From the NCBI GenBank assembly GCA_027574665.1, contig CM050655.1, positions 10,163,170 to 10,227,169 on the forward strand: a DNA stretch of 64,000 bases, in the 5' to 3' direction. This stretch comes from Rhynochetos jubatus (taxonomy: Eukaryota > Chordata > Aves > Eurypygiformes > Rhynochetidae). A program made the translations under genes and the position numbers. Shown piece after piece: positions 34,072 to 48,150 of the stretch. Within the stretch, counting starts at the first letter, position 1, and each line of letters starts with the position of its first letter. The notes under the pieces were generated by a model. It was not told the DNA's origin and did not search any database. It saw nothing but the letters and a program-made list of their open reading frames with translations.

Positions 34072-37000
34072 CAAACCCTTTTTGCAGATGGAAATTAAGG
34101 CAGAGAAATCAAGTACATGATAAACATCACACACAACACATGACAGAACAAGGAGCTCAATTCACTCATCCTTGTTCAGGGCCTCAACAGCAATATTTGC
34201 TTTAAAAATCTGAATCCTTTCATGCCTTCAGTAGCCTCAGAAGGGTTAAACACAGAAAATCACAGAATCACAGCAAAGGATGTGCTGAACCTGCTGCTTT
34301 CTGGTCCAGAAGACAACAAAGACAACATACACTGTCAGTGTCCCGTAGGCCTTCCCCAGAAACACATTGTTACCATCATCCCATTTGCTGTCTCCGCTTG
34401 GAGAATACTTTAAAGATGTGTACCCCTGGCTATGCACATAAATCTGTGCCTTTCATGGCTTTCTCCATTACAGCATTCAAAATGAAAACAAAACCCTAAT
34501 TTACAAGAATATCACTACAACTTTGCGCTAGCAAACTGTATCCTATTGCATCGCACCAGCAGCTTCTCTGAAGCATGTGGTTTGGTTGTTTTCAATTGAG
34601 CCAGAAGGTGGCAGAAGTATTTTTCCTTCATGAATCTGAAAATCATGGCCAGCATTGTCCAGCCACAATCCAGAACCACCCTGCCCTTCCCTGGACAGAT
34701 ATACATGTGTTTGTGTATGTGCGTATTTGTGGGGGTATACTCCCACATATATGTATAGTCACACAGGTATCTGAGTACGGGCACATCAAACAAACAGAAA
34801 AAGGAAAACAGAGGGAAGAAAACCAGGCCAGTGGTAACATCCAAAACATCCAACTCCAAGCATAAAGGGTATTTTAAACAAAGTTGTATTCTCACCACAC
34901 TGAATGGGGACTCAGAAAAACTGAGTCCTAGATTTATCATAAAATTCCTGGAAAAATATGAGCAAATATTCTCAGGTTTGATGCACCAGAACGATCAACT
35001 TCACATTATATATGTGCATTTAGATAGATACACACAACATTTTATGCATATGTAAGACTGACACAGGTAGGCAAACACTGTTGCAACTGTTCAGAGACAC
35101 ACATCATCTCGAACAGCAGAACTGCATTAGGAGCTATGCTAACAAGTAAAAATGGTTTGCGTACGTTTTGGCCATTGATTTTTAAGTTTGGTTATATCTA
35201 GGTAGGATTTACTGGTCAAATTACACACTTACCTGGAAATCAATACAAATTGTTAGACCACAGTTTGTTCCTCTTCTGCCTACATGTCATGTATTCACTC
35301 CCTTCATTGGCTTTAGGAATGAGAGAGAGAGATGGCTGGTCCTTTTCAAACGGTTTGCGTAAGTACATTTTTCTTTCCTCATTTATTGGCTTCAGGGAGA
35401 AAGATACCTTTCCCACCCAGGACAACACTTCTGGACAAATGGCAAGAAGCCATTTCCCCCACCAGATTTACTATTGCCTTGCCTTTGAGAGCACATTTCA
35501 CCACTTTGGTTAGCTGTGTCAGATGAAATACCACAAGGCTGAGCTCTGTGCAAATTGCCTTTCACAGCAGCCTACATACCATGCTCAAACATCACCTTCC
35601 CTCACCTCCCATTGTTCCCTGTTTCTTTTCATTAAGTCTATTCAGCAATTCTCTCTAAAAACCTGTGTCTTGGCTGCCTCTCTGTCAGCTGACATCCTCC
35701 TGCCTCTTTCAACAAGCACAAGACATTACTCACCTACCTGTGCTGCACTGCTGAAACAGAAAAGCTATCAGTCAAGTGAGAAGACTGCAGCACACTCCCA
35801 TACTATTATTTTTCTTTCCCTTAGCTGTTTCATATTCCTGATTTCAGAGAAAGAATTATTTCCCAAATTAATTACAAGTACCCAACCAGTCTTCATTCTG
35901 AAACTCTCACCAGCTACCTCCTCCATTCCAAACCCAGAGACGGGTGGAGCTGTTTGTCCCCCTCCGTAGATAAAATTCGACAAACATAAAACTTTTCCCC
36001 TCTTTCTCTAGACCACCTTTTTCTTCTTGCCTCCCCAGACAGATTAAAGAGTCTATAGCAGCTGTGCAAAAACCCTGCACCACTGAATTTTCTGCTCTTA
36101 ATAAATAAATAAACAAAAACCCTGGTGCTTTGAGCCACGTGCCTCTCGTGTTTTCTGGGTGTTGACTAAATTAGGTTTATTCAGCTTAATAAGGAATACT
36201 CAAAAAGACTCTAATTTCCAACCCAAGCTTTTTTACTCGGTTTCAGTTACTCCAACACCTTTCCTCCTCCTACTTCAGCCTTCTTGCTCAGAGAGGTCTG
36301 CCTCTATATTTGGGATGGAGCCAATGACAGGATTCACCAGCTCTCACCCTCTTTGTTCTTCAGGGATGTGAACTTGCACCACCTGAAATTGTGCTGCAAG
36401 AAGCAAGCACACAAAACAAGTCTAGTTATAAAATGGTGAGGACATTTCTCCTTAGACATTGCAATCCTCAATTCTTATTTAGCACAACTACAAACACATA
36501 GTTTTGTTCGTGTAAAGGCTATGCATATGTGCATACATACTCTTCCAAATACCCTCTTCCCACGGATTACAGCTGCCATCCAAGCCAAGGGCCATAAATG
36601 CATGAGAAAAATTATACTTGCTCAAAATAACACAAAACCGTAACAACAAAAACCAACCAAAACAACTCTCTGGTATTCTTACACTCTTATTTGAAATTCC
36701 AGTACTACAACCCGTGATGGATTAAGAGCAACCAAAAAGCATAATCCCAGGATGGATTATAAACAGTTTTATTCATGTAATTTAAAAACAACTAGGCCAA
36801 CACACAGCTTTCCCCAGCTTCATAAGGGCCTGAATCCTTCTCTGTGAGTACCGAGCATTGTTAATTTACCAAATTTGAACTTCCTTTCTCATTTAATAAC
36901 TGATGATTAATTGCTCAATATACCGATTGCTTCTCAAGTCCTACTCTTGAGTTACATGCCTGTGCAGCTCAGCAAACCATTACATATAATCCTAAACTTT

Positions 37001-37361
37001 GCTGTTCAACCCTATTGCCAGGCAAGGCTCAAAACCGGTCTCAGATGAGTAATTGCAGTAATAACTGGAATAAACTGAGATGTCTTGTTTTTATCACTGT
37101 TTGAACTACTACCCTGGAAAATGAGGAGCCTTAGAAAAAATGATGTCAGAAACATCTGTCTGATGCAAAAATCAAAGTCCCTTCAATGTTTTAAGTAAAG
37201 TGACAGCAACTCAAAAATGGATGTAAATTCTCAGTACCATACTTTTAAAATAAATAAGATGTAAAATGTATGACTAATTGGGCTCATACAAATCCCCCTT
37301 TTGAACTCATATATGCTAATGTTTGCGGAATTATCCTTTATCTAAGTAATTATGCCACTCT

Positions 37362-37394
37362 TAGTTACATGATATATCATATATCATGTAACTA
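37362..37394. repeat. Perfect 33-base palindrome
   Basis: Two 16-base arms (TAGTTACATGATATAT and its exact reverse complement) flank a single C at 37378. The site could extrude as a cruciform or hairpin. No transcription or replication role is evident from the context. Confidence 0.95.
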
Positions 37395-40341
37395 GAATAA
37401 GATAGAAACTAAGATAAATTACTGATCAATCTTTACAACAAGCTTTTCTCATGGGGTGACAAGCACGGGTACAAGCAGCAATTCAGAACAAAGCATCACT
37501 ACTCCTTCCATCTGAACGTATCAAAAGCACACAGTTAATACCATGCCGTATTTTCAGACCAGGGGAAACCCTGTCGGCTTTTCCCCAAACTGCACCCTCT
37601 GACAGAGCTGACAACATGCCGCCACCACCAAAGTGCTTCCAGAAGACCCCTCGCAGACATATGCCCTTCTTCTTTCTTTCAGCCAGGCCTGTGACTGAAA
37701 TTCTTCATGCAACAAGCATCTCTCCAAGCTGAGGAACCAGACTTATTATCAGGATCTGCCTTTGGTGCATAAAGAACAATAACTGAAATTTTCGCCCTTG
37801 TTTAAACAGAGGGGTGGCAGTGGGGATGGCTAAGAACGAAACAGCAGGAATGCCCCTCCACACCACTGTTATGCCCTGGGTAAGATTACAGAGAAAATGC
37901 CGTAGGACTATCCCCCACAGTTCAAATAACGCTGAGGGACTGGCTAATTTGTTTGAAGCTCCAATCCCCTATACGCAGCCTCCCTGACCACGTAGGTTCC
38001 AGTTTGTTCCTCAAAGGGTAGTTGTACAGCCCTCTCGGAAACACCTGCACTGAGGATGCTTTCCAGGACTTTTACACTACTTCATTCTTTCTATTGAGTA
38101 TCAGGGGAGGTGGATCCTGGATAAATGACTCCCTTCAGCTTTCTTCAGCATTTAGTGCTTTGATCAGAAATTTCCCAAAATTAGTAGGACTCTCTTCAGT
38201 TGTTCCAATAAGCATTGGATCAGATTTAGAAGAAAGAATATGAAAATAAACACCAGTTATCTGTTTTCATTAAAACATTTTCATTAGACCTTATCATTTT
38301 TTCTCCTGGGAGAAGACTACTGCAACAGCTTTAATGAATATCTTGGCAGGAGAAATAATAATTTACATGAAAGGGCAAATTAATATCTAAATAATAAACT
38401 CGCCATGCTCTGGAGTGATCTCTTCACAACTGAGCTCTATATGCATAATGTACAACTGCTGAGTGGATGACTTTGAATAATCACAAGTGACCTGAAATAG
38501 CAGCAAAGTAACACAGAAAACTGAATCTTTACCACTGTGTAACTGTCTCCCATGGGGACCAGAATCCATTGTTCCACACTATAAAATATTGTTCGTGTAG
38601 ATAATAATTTTATCTTGTCTAACTTTAAAGTTCACATTCATAGGCTTTTTTGATTTATGAAATGGCTTTGACAGCCAAAAGCTTCTTCCCAATATTAAAG
38701 AGAAAGCGGGTGGGTGCCAATTTACGATTATTCAAACTAGTAATCTCCTGTGTCTCTGACTGCTATTATTCCTTTGCCTGTGACCCAACCACTTAATGAA
38801 GTGAAATTAATTTACAGTAATAGGAAATTCTCAGAACTACATGAAAGCACAAGCTTTAATATGGGAAGAACAAATGGTCTTTTCATGCAAGGCTGACCAC
38901 AACCATTGTAAAGAAATTTGAAAGGACTTTATACCTTTTTAAGTAGAGATGGTGTTAGCTGAAACAATATACTGCAGTAAATATGATAAATCATCAAACA
39001 CCTCTTCGAAACAGAAAACACCAACACAATTTTCTCCTTTTGTCACACAGCAGAATTTTCCCATTTGCATATAAATGTATGACACATATTTTGTAAAGGT
39101 AAAACCAAGATCTCATCATCCTTCAAATACCTTATAACACTTCTACCATGATACCCGTGACAAACTGCCAACAGAAAAACAGTAACAGGGCAGCTGACAT
39201 TTATTTTGCTTACTTGTCCTTTGCAAATATATGTATCAGTGTTTATTGAAATAAATATGGTTTTATCTTAAATAGCAAAATATAGATCACATTTTTCTCC
39301 AAATATATTGTCTATCTATAAAATTTTCTAAAATTGAAATTGTAACTCAAATCCCCCACAACCTTTTGTATTTCCTTTCATGTAGGAAAAATACCACTTT
39401 CCTAATGTTTGCTTTAGCATCTCTTCCCTAAAAAACCTAGAGGGAGAGAAAGTAGAGAGGGAGAGGTGCGCAAGAGCCATGACAGCTGGGTTCAAGATAA
39501 AATTCTTTATCTGAAGCATTAAATGTGTCTAATTATTTTCTAACTAGCTCTAGCATTTGTTTTATTCTCCCTCATACATTCTGTATTTTTACACTAATTT
39601 GTCAAGCCTTCTTAGATCCCTTGGGGGAAAGAACGGTTTCCAATGAAGCAGTCAGGACAACAATCCTGCAATATGTGCGGGTGCTATTGAAGGAAAAAGC
39701 CAACACACAAGTATTCAGGTACCCTCGCTGCACACATACGGTGGTGATTTTCTAGCAAAGAATTGAGAATATCCTTTGACATTTCTCATCACCTTCTCTC
39801 CAAAACCAGATTAAGAATATCTGAGATTTCTGGTGTGTTTTCACATATTGTAGCTCTTTCCCTTCCTAGCTTGCTTTTCCCTCCTCCTAGATAGTGTCTG
39901 GGAGAACAGGATAAATCCTTTTCCTTTGGATAACCTAAGGTGGCAACAAGAAGCTGTGGTAACACTTCTGCTTCAAGTTGAGCCTTTCCTGATTTGCCAG
40001 AGTTTCAGGTTTTTTCCAGCTAAAATCATCCTATGAACTACAAGTCTCGCCTTTACAATTACTAAGGTTAGAAACTAATTTGTTTTCCATTGTTAGCAAA
40101 AATCTGGACCAATCCACTGGGTGGATCTTGTTTTTTCCAACAGGTTGATAATAGTTCATTTGATAATCTCACAGAAACCAGGTTTACTTTCTACCAGACT
40201 TAGCCCAGACCTTGCATAGGATCTCCACTACCGAAAATATTATTAGCACGTGTAACAGGTCCGAGCATTAAACATGGTTTCTTCAGTATTTATCCTTACT
40301 TGCACACTTCTGCAAAGGAAGGTGCATAATCTGTATCAGTT

Positions 40342-40361
40342 AAAAAAAAAAAAAAAAAAAA
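40342..40361 (+). repeat. Poly-A run (20 A)
   Basis: An uninterrupted A tract. No target duplication or processed pseudogene was recognised upstream, so it is listed as a simple homopolymer. Similar runs occur at 42426-42443 (18 A) and 58284-58303 (20 A). Confidence 0.9.
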
Positions 40362-42425
40362 GAAATGTGTCTATTCAATACACGTTCAAATTACACAGGA
40401 CAACTGATAACGGTGGAAAGGCAATCATACTCCTTTGCAAACACAATGCAAACTCAAGCCTCTTTCAGGTCCTTAACCAAACTGACCCTGATTGACAGAC
40501 ACAGGGAGATACGTGAAGAAAAGTCTTTAAAGATACCAAATGATTCATATCTAAGGATAATTCCAAGAATTCTCTCTCCTCCCTCTATTCATTTGCTTGC
40601 TCAGATAAACTGAAAATCTCCTCAGATATTACAAACTCATCCTTTCAAAACCAGTTTTCAAACCCACTGTTTCATTTCTTTTCTGGCAGTGCATCTAAAT
40701 CTTCTGGAACTCAAATGCAGTATATAGACATAGCCCACTAAAGCTGAACAGGATGTGTTGGGTTTAGCAATGTGTTCAAAGTAATATTTCCTCAGGAATC
40801 CTAACAGATAAAAATGAAGAATCTTCACCTATTAGATGACAGCAGCTCAGAAAATACATATAATGAAAAATATTCCAGTATTATGAATAACTAACAAAAG
40901 ACAGAACAGAATCTTAAAGGAGTTAACTGATGGATAGTTCAAACCAATAATTTTAATGAAAAAAAAAAAAAAACCAACCCAAACTCAAAAACCCCAGGAA
41001 AATCCAAAATATTAACAGTTCTAAAATATGAAAATATTAAGAGCTGACAGAGAGTGTTATATACCGTGTGGATCCTCATGTTCATCTCAGGCAATAAAAT
41101 AATTCATCCATGACTAGTCAACCAATAATTAGATATTTAAGAATATCTGTGTTTAGGGTTTTTTTGGTGTGGTTATTTGTTATAAATAAAATTAAAAATA
41201 CTAATTGCAAATTAAAGGTCCATTCTGAAGCACAGTGCATTCTACAGAAAAAAAATTAAATCTAACTAGTACTCTCCAATTTACCTTCTACATAAAGTGT
41301 GTCAGAATTTATCTATACCTTCTATTAAAAAAATCAGAATTATAAAAGTGGTAACTTGAAGTATTTTTACTGTGAATTTGTTCATTTAAGCAAAATATAT
41401 CCCTATAAAAATAAGCAACTGTCCTGAGATTAATATGTACTATTTTAAACTCTGGCTTTCCCACATTTCAGTTTTAACCTTGAGCACACGATTCAATATC
41501 CAAATACTTGGTTGCCCAGAGTGAAAAAGGATATTATGCTTTCTTAGATCATAAAGCTGCTGTATGTGTAAAATATATTGTTTCTAAAGGCTCAGAAACC
41601 ACAGGGCAAAACCCAGAAAAGTACACAAGACACAGATACATATTCTGGGGTACAAAGTTCTCATTTAAAATGTAAATACAGAAACCTTAAATCAAATTTG
41701 CCATTAAAAAAAAATCTTGGGCTTTAGAAACTGAAGCAGTCCGGAAATTGTTATGTATAGAACTTAAAAATATATAACTCTTGTTAGGATTTGCTTTATA
41801 AATTCTCCATGTAATTGTACCTCAGCACAAGGGGGACACCATCCATTGCTAAGAGAAACTGATCATCTTAAAGCCTCTGAGGGTTGATCGGAAGAGTCAC
41901 AACAGACAGAAGACTGGAAAGCCACAGAAGAACCAAGGTCCTTTCTGAGCAGCATGCTCACTAGAACAAAAAGCAAGACTGGCATGAAGAAAAGAGGTTC
42001 CTGAATCATGAAAATACATGAAGCTCAACTGCTTGTGGACACCAATCATTTGCAGGCAGTTGCATACGGTTTCTAATGGGTAAAGCCTAGCATCTTTAGA
42101 AATCCATTTACAATTGTTTGGGTGTTACTGGTTTAAATTCGGGAGGCACTGCCTGAATACCACTGAGTCTGGACCTTGGTAAACCCCTGAGATTATGACT
42201 TAGATATACAGGGAAGCTGATGGTAACTTCAGACACTGCACAAGAAGGGGGTGTCAGGGCATGACCTTCCAAAGCATAGATAAGGTCTGCCTCTGAAGCC
42301 TACGACCTGGGACATACAGGGGCTGTGTGAAAATGCTGCCTAAACCAGTCAAGACCATGCAGACACAAACTAAGGACAAAAACCATCCAAATACTGGTAG
42401 AATTGGTGTAAAACAACAATTCCTC

Positions 42426-42443
42426 AAAAAAAAAAAAAAAAAA
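42426..42443 (+). repeat. Poly-A run (18 A)
   Basis: Homopolymer tract in AT-rich intron sequence, without a recognisable retrotransposed body upstream. Confidence 0.9.
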
Positions 42444-45400
42444 GAGCTTCAGAATTTGTTTCCATTTCACATAAAGAATGAAATTTCTCTAAGTTGTTTT
42501 ATGTAGGATTTATCTCCAGCACCTCAGAATAAGCAGCAGAAAGACAACTCCATCTTTCAGCATAGCTCGGAGAACTACCAGCTGTGACCTGAAAGAGATG
42601 CTCTACCTGTCACGGATTAGAAATTCCACTCTGTACCAAAAGCACATTCCTTAATAACAGCTTCCATTATATTTCACAAATTATCTCACTTTTAACACAG
42701 CGACCAACTCAACCCACCACATTTGTGACAATTAGTAACAACAGGTGAAAAAACCTGTTAAGGGCTGGAAGTATTGTTCCTTTACCCATCCTTCCCCCCC
42801 TTCCAAATTTCCTCCCAGCATTTACCCAACTGCTATACCTTGAGAGAAGGTTGAATTATGGAGCAGACTTCCAGAATCAACCTTTTTTTGAGAGCTTCCT
42901 CAGCTACATCTGCATACAGAAATTAGCTTGCAGTCTTTTTACAGTGGGATTTGGGTGCTCGGGATATTCCAACACCAGCTCCTTTAAGAGCATTTAAAGC
43001 TATATATGTGCAGAGAGCTTTTCAGAAGGATGAAAGCTGCTATGTGTAATAAAGGATCTTTCAAAAATCCAATACTTTCTAAATGTATGTACTACAATCC
43101 GGTGCTAAAATATTATCCTGGTGACAAGGTTGCTCATAAGGACCACTGGAAAAGAACGGCTTCATAGAAAAATCAAGAACACCTGAAAAATCTTCTGGAG
43201 GTGGACTGATACATATTCAAATACAATACGAACAAGTCATTCTTTGCCAATAGAAATGCACAAATTCCCTGAGAATTTACTCATGGCAGGAAATGAAAAC
43301 AGACCCTTTGTATACCCCTGCAGACTTGGCAGCAAACACCCATAGCCAATTCACACTTGACTGACTCCAGAGCTGATCCAAAGCTCACATTCCCTCCAAC
43401 GCTTGCCAACGTGCTATAAAGAAAGATCAAGTATCCCACAATTAAGGATGTACACAAAGCTAAGTTCTGATACTGTATATAATGACAGAACTCATTAGGA
43501 ACACTAAAGGCTTAATTATGGAAAAGCTCTAGGAAAAAGGAAAAAAAAGTAGTGCTGGTAATCTGTAAAAGTTATCTGTTTGGATGCATTGTCTGGAAGT
43601 GGACAAAGATTACATGACTGTGTCCCTGTTCAAATAAGCACTCAGGTGTGTTGGTCTGTGACTGAGTACCTTTTGAATAGGTCTATGAATGTTTATACTT
43701 CACAGCAGTTTTAATATTTACCACCGGTATGGTTGCTGCTCAAACTGGTACATTATTACAATTGCAGGACCACAGAAAACTTGGTGCTTGATTACTCAGA
43801 AGTATAAATAAATATAGATATTATCTGTTTACATACATGTATTAATGTGTTTGTGCACATGCATTTTTTTCTTACTGACAGCTTTGGTTGCGAGCAACAA
43901 AAAATTTTCAAGTGAACATTGTGCCTTTAAAAGAGACAAATATGTCCCCAATTACATTCTAGTATTATTAAGTAATTTGTTTATTTTTCAGTGTTTTCTA
44001 AAGATTCTTCAATTCTGCTTTGATATTTGAATATCCCTGATTTTGGCTTTTACTCCAATAAAAACATTATAACAAATTTGCAACCGAACATGTAAACACT
44101 GTAGGATAATATATGGAAGCCTGTATTAGTGGCAGGAATGAACAGCAACACTGAGGTTTCTGTGTAATAGTGTTGTATATAAAGTGCTCTGTTTAACATT
44201 TTAGAGCTCTATTACTTTCTGTTCATTGGTGTGGCAACAGAAGACTTTCTTCTTCTTCCCCTTGAAGAAGGTGCAGGGAAAGATAAACAGAACCAAAGCA
44301 GAAAAGCTGTTTCTGCAGCAGAGACTCTTGCCTCATTTGGAGCCAAGAGAGAGGCAAGAAAAACGGTGTTAACTGCTAGGAGATGTAATAGCATGTCACT
44401 CACATTATCCGAGCCAAGGGGGTGTCTGTGTGTGGAGAAAACAGTTTTTTGACTTTGACATGAGAAAATGGAAATTATCTGTATCAACCCATAAACAATA
44501 AAAGGTGAGCATTTATTATTTATTAAAGTACAAACTGGTTCCCTGTAGTATAACAATAACATTTTAAAATAAAAACGTTCACCTGAGTTCTTGCTCTTCT
44601 CCAAATCTACAGCTTATTTGGGTTTAACATTAACAAAGAAATCACGTGGCAGGATTTTTGGCAGAAAATCCTTCTAAGAAATGAATGTGTCTCAGATAAT
44701 ACCAGATAAAAACAATAAATAAATTATAAAAAAACCCAAATAAATTACTTGAATATACTTTATGACTTTAATACTTTGCCAAAATGTGACTTCATTTCAC
44801 TTGTGAAAATAGGCTCAGGAAAATAGCATGATCAAATTCTTCTAATGTATGGCCTTCTCACAGCTGTTTCTGGATCAAATTCAGTTTGGTCAATACTGGT
44901 AACTTATCACACATTTAGTAATGATGAGATTTTAGCCGTCTGAAACTATATCAAGTCGGTTCCTGAGGATAAATGGCTACATTTCAACATATTTTAAGTC
45001 ATATACGAGGAAAAGCTAAGTAGAGTCTGGGTATGAAGAATTCTTGGCAGGACTAGATGGGACCTATGGATTATCAGTTTTATAGACAAAAATAAAATCC
45101 AGTCTGTAATAATCTTTGGTACAGTATTTTTTGTGAACCACCAGCACTGTACCTCAGTGTTCTGGTACTTGGGATCATTTCAGTTGACAAATCCAGCTGG
45201 CCAACGCTCCTTGATTTCAAGAGGCACAATGCACATTTAAATGACTTCAAACACTGTCTCTTTCAGGTATTCCACTCTCCCTGGTCAACACTGCGGAAAT
45301 AAAAGGCAATGTCCAAGGCTGAATAACCTCCCAGTTTCATTGCCCTAGTGCTGCTAGAGGTTTTCTCTCGTTAATGTCATCACACTTGGAGTCCCAAACT

Positions 45401-46354
45401 CTACTGCTGTTGTTGGAGTATTTTGGAAAACCAGTTGAAGTCTTTGAGACAGAACAGGAGTTTATGCTGTTGTGTGACACAGCTTCCAAACTCCTGTGCT
45501 ATCCCTTTATGAAGTGAGACCACCAGTTTCTTGACAGACATACAGAGTTTTGTCAACATCCTGAAATGGTCCTAGGCTTCTGCAGTGTTATGGAAATACA
45601 GAGCAGTAACAGCGGAGCCAAGGAAACAGGCAAAGATGGGAGAGATGGAGTATGTTTCCAAGGTCAGCGACAGTCACTGTGGGACATATGAAAAACAATA
45701 GTTCTATCTACTAATAAAGTGGTTTGGCGTTTAAGTTCTTTTGTTGTTGCTGTTGGTTTTTAATTTCCTTTTCTTAACGTTTTCAGCACTCCTCCCAAAA
45801 GGCCCTAAAAATAGTTATTTCAAAGTGCCAATTTCTGACCCATGAACGTTTACTTTAAAAAAACAAATGTCATTCAGTTTGAGTGACAGTGTAAATGCCT
45901 TTTGGTCTTAACTGCCCAGTTCTTTAGTTCACGGAAAATAATGTCCTTTCACTTGAACAGCAAGGGGGAACTTTTGAAAAGACTAGTCAGGAAAATATCA
46001 CTAATGACTCATAAGATTAAACGTCTTCTAAAGCCAAGGATACTTTCTTGAAGCGTAATTAGCTTTTTGAGGCATTTCATGCAGTCCTGTTTAGTGTCTC
46101 GGATACTATGATTCCAATACTTTGCTTTTTAGAAGCAATTTTCATGAAATGATCATTACTGACAACCTGAATATCCCATGTCATTAGGTAGCTATGTCAC
46201 AGTCCCTTATAGAGATCTGTACTGCACTCAGCATCACCTAATGACTTTTCATTTAGGTAATAATGCTAAATGTGGTAACGAGCAACATATTTTCAACAAC
46301 ATTTTTTTTCCAGCATTAGAAACATTAAAATCTTTCCTTCTTGCGCACTTTTAA

Positions 46355-46440
46355 GAGACGTACCTAAATTTAGGTATGTAAAATTAGGTGCCTGATCCAA
46401 GCAGCTCACTAGAAGGCCAAGTCAATAGAAATAGATGTAC
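46355..46440. repeat. Possible ancient interspersed repeat (copy 2)
   Basis: Shares with 20565-20655 the blocks CCTAAATTTAGG, AGGTGCC and AAGTCAATAG. Divergence is high and the call rests on these short blocks alone. Confidence 0.4.
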
Positions 46441-48126
46441 AGCTCCAGAGTCATTTATCCTACTCAAGACAGGTCAAACGAATCACCCTTCGAAGGTGTC
46501 TTTCTTTTGATTACAGAAGAAAGCTAGATGCTAAGCCTCGGGAAGGCCACAGTACTACTGATCTTCCTTGTTTATTACAGTTCTGAGATGCTGCAACCAA
46601 GGCTGACAAGTGGGCAAGCCATGACCAGTCCACCAACTGACTGTGGAGCGGGGCAAGGAGTTCATCTGAGGAAAACAGCAGAGTGCCCACAACAGTGAAG
46701 TGGCAGTGATGCCAAAGCCTGCTTTGCCTATGTCAAATCCATTTTTCATGGTCGCTGTAGTCATGGAGGGGCAACAGAGGAACTTGAGGGGGAATATGCT
46801 GCTCTCAGAAAGAGCAGCTGACAATCTCCCTTCCAGCTTTTCTGATGCTAGTAGAAGCAACAAGCATAGCTCTCCCAAACCCTCTCCATTATGGCTCTTT
46901 AATAAAGGAAGCAGAAGCTAAACACCAGAGACTTTCTAGAGGAACTTGTAATAAAAGGGTCAGATAATCTCTAAAAATTTGCAACAAAATGTAAAGACCA
47001 TTTAGAACATGTATTTGTGTCCTTCTGTAATGCACAGCAGAAAAATCTGTGAGTAATCTTCAAACACTAAGAACCGGTTGTTGAAGATACCATAAAGAAA
47101 GAAAAAAAGAAACAACAAAAAAACCAAACACCCACACAAAACCCAAAACCAACAAAACCAGACCCAAAGAAGATGTCCACTTCGTGATTTCACAAAGTGG
47201 ACAGCTTTTCATTACACAGTGTTTTCATGGGTGTGAATCACACTATGAGGAAACAAGTGCGGTATGAGTCATACAATGGAAATCTCAGTGCAACTCATTT
47301 CTTGCTACCGTCTGCACTATAAAGCGTAGAGAAGAAACACATTCCTGCCTGTCTGAACCACACAAGAACTGCCAGCCATGCCCTCCATCCAGCAAAGTTC
47401 TTAATTAACCGTGATTAATTTCGAGTTACTTCTCAGGCCTGTTTCTGAAAATGACTCCCTGTTCATTTTCAGCTACATACATACAGTTTACGTACCTTCT
47501 TAAACTAGAATCCACATTTTGATTGAAATTCCCAATTTTACCTATGTATGTGTTAGTACATCAGAAAATGCAAAACTACATAAAATCTGAAAACGCGAAT
47601 TATAAACATTTTAAAAGATAAACTGCTTATTAAATACTGACTTGAATTTAAAGGTGCTGTACTGTATAATTCAGAGGCTTTACACTTGCTGACTTAAAAT
47701 ACATCCACTTAAGAATATAAAATTAAACAGCTATGAAAAATGCAACAGTCTAGAGGAAAAGAAATAAATAATATTGTTGTAAATAAAGCAAAATATATTA
47801 GCCAGAACTAAGAAACAAAGATTTTAGTATTATTTAAAAAGGCTACAACATTAAAATTGCACTAAAAGGGCAACACAAGTAGTATGAAGAGAGCTGTAAA
47901 ACTTTTTTTTCCTTCAAGATCATTATGTCCTTCCCTTCCACATTATAAGCTTTCTGCAGTTTCCCTCCTTTCCTTGACCATCTCTGCAAAGGCAGAAGGA
48001 TTTCAAAACAGATGCATCCAAAGGTCCATTTGGATAACAGCGTTGTTATTTTTGTATCCCATTACAGAACAAATAAAAGTGAATCATGTACATAGATAAA
48101 AGTGTTATTAACATTTTAAAGCCTAC

Positions 48127-48150
48127 CTGGTAATACAACACTACGTAAGC
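48127..48150 (-). CDS. Possible 24-nt microexon of the minus-strand gene
   Basis: On the minus strand the pyrimidine-rich acceptor GATTATATTTTCTTTTGAG is followed by 24 bases and the donor CAG|GTAGGC. Read in phase 1 at both ends, it gives LRSVVLP between two split codons, and joins in frame to 48627-48644 upstream (codon GGC) and 27686-27735 downstream (codon GCC). An alternative is a 51-base exon using an acceptor at 48178-48179, which would read FCKIIFSFEAYVVLYYQ in phase 0; this would need another exon before 27686. Both forms are possible, and the segment could also be chance. RNA evidence is needed. Confidence 0.35.

Larger units (their letters stand above)
27736..48126. other. Very large probable intron (about 20.4 kb)
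   Basis: The intron holds two LTRs, a purine-rich kilobase, a tandem duplication, a perfect palindrome and long A runs, all listed separately. Pyrimidine-rich DNA at 35520-36370 carries a 148-codon plus-strand open frame (35523-35969) with no supporting splice or promoter context. Regions 44212-44604 and 46555-46921 contain open frames on both strands with somewhat higher GC; I could not match them. A very short segment at 38935-38958 (LTPSLLKK, minus strand, phase 0 to 0) has acceptable splice sites but does not fit between the proposed exons. The rest shows nothing recognisable. Confidence 0.45.

Noticed and set aside
34255-34280. CR1-like tail sequence ATCACAGAATCACAG
   Set aside because: The sequence that follows does not match a CR1 3' region, so the short match may be chance.
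35523-35969. 148-codon plus-strand frame
   Set aside because: Low-complexity Ser/Leu/Thr-rich translation of pyrimidine-rich DNA, without splice or promoter context; length within chance for 64 kb searched in six frames.
44212-44604. 130-codon minus-strand frame and overlapping 73-codon plus-strand frame
   Set aside because: Both strands are open over the same DNA, no recognised family, and no acceptor and donor in one frame.
45030-45090. CR1-like phrase GGACTAGATGGGACCTATGG
   Set aside because: Too short and isolated to call a repeat copy.
46555-46921. 107-codon minus-strand and 73-codon plus-strand frames in a GC-richer patch
   Set aside because: No family recognised and no splice context; possibly an old repeat.
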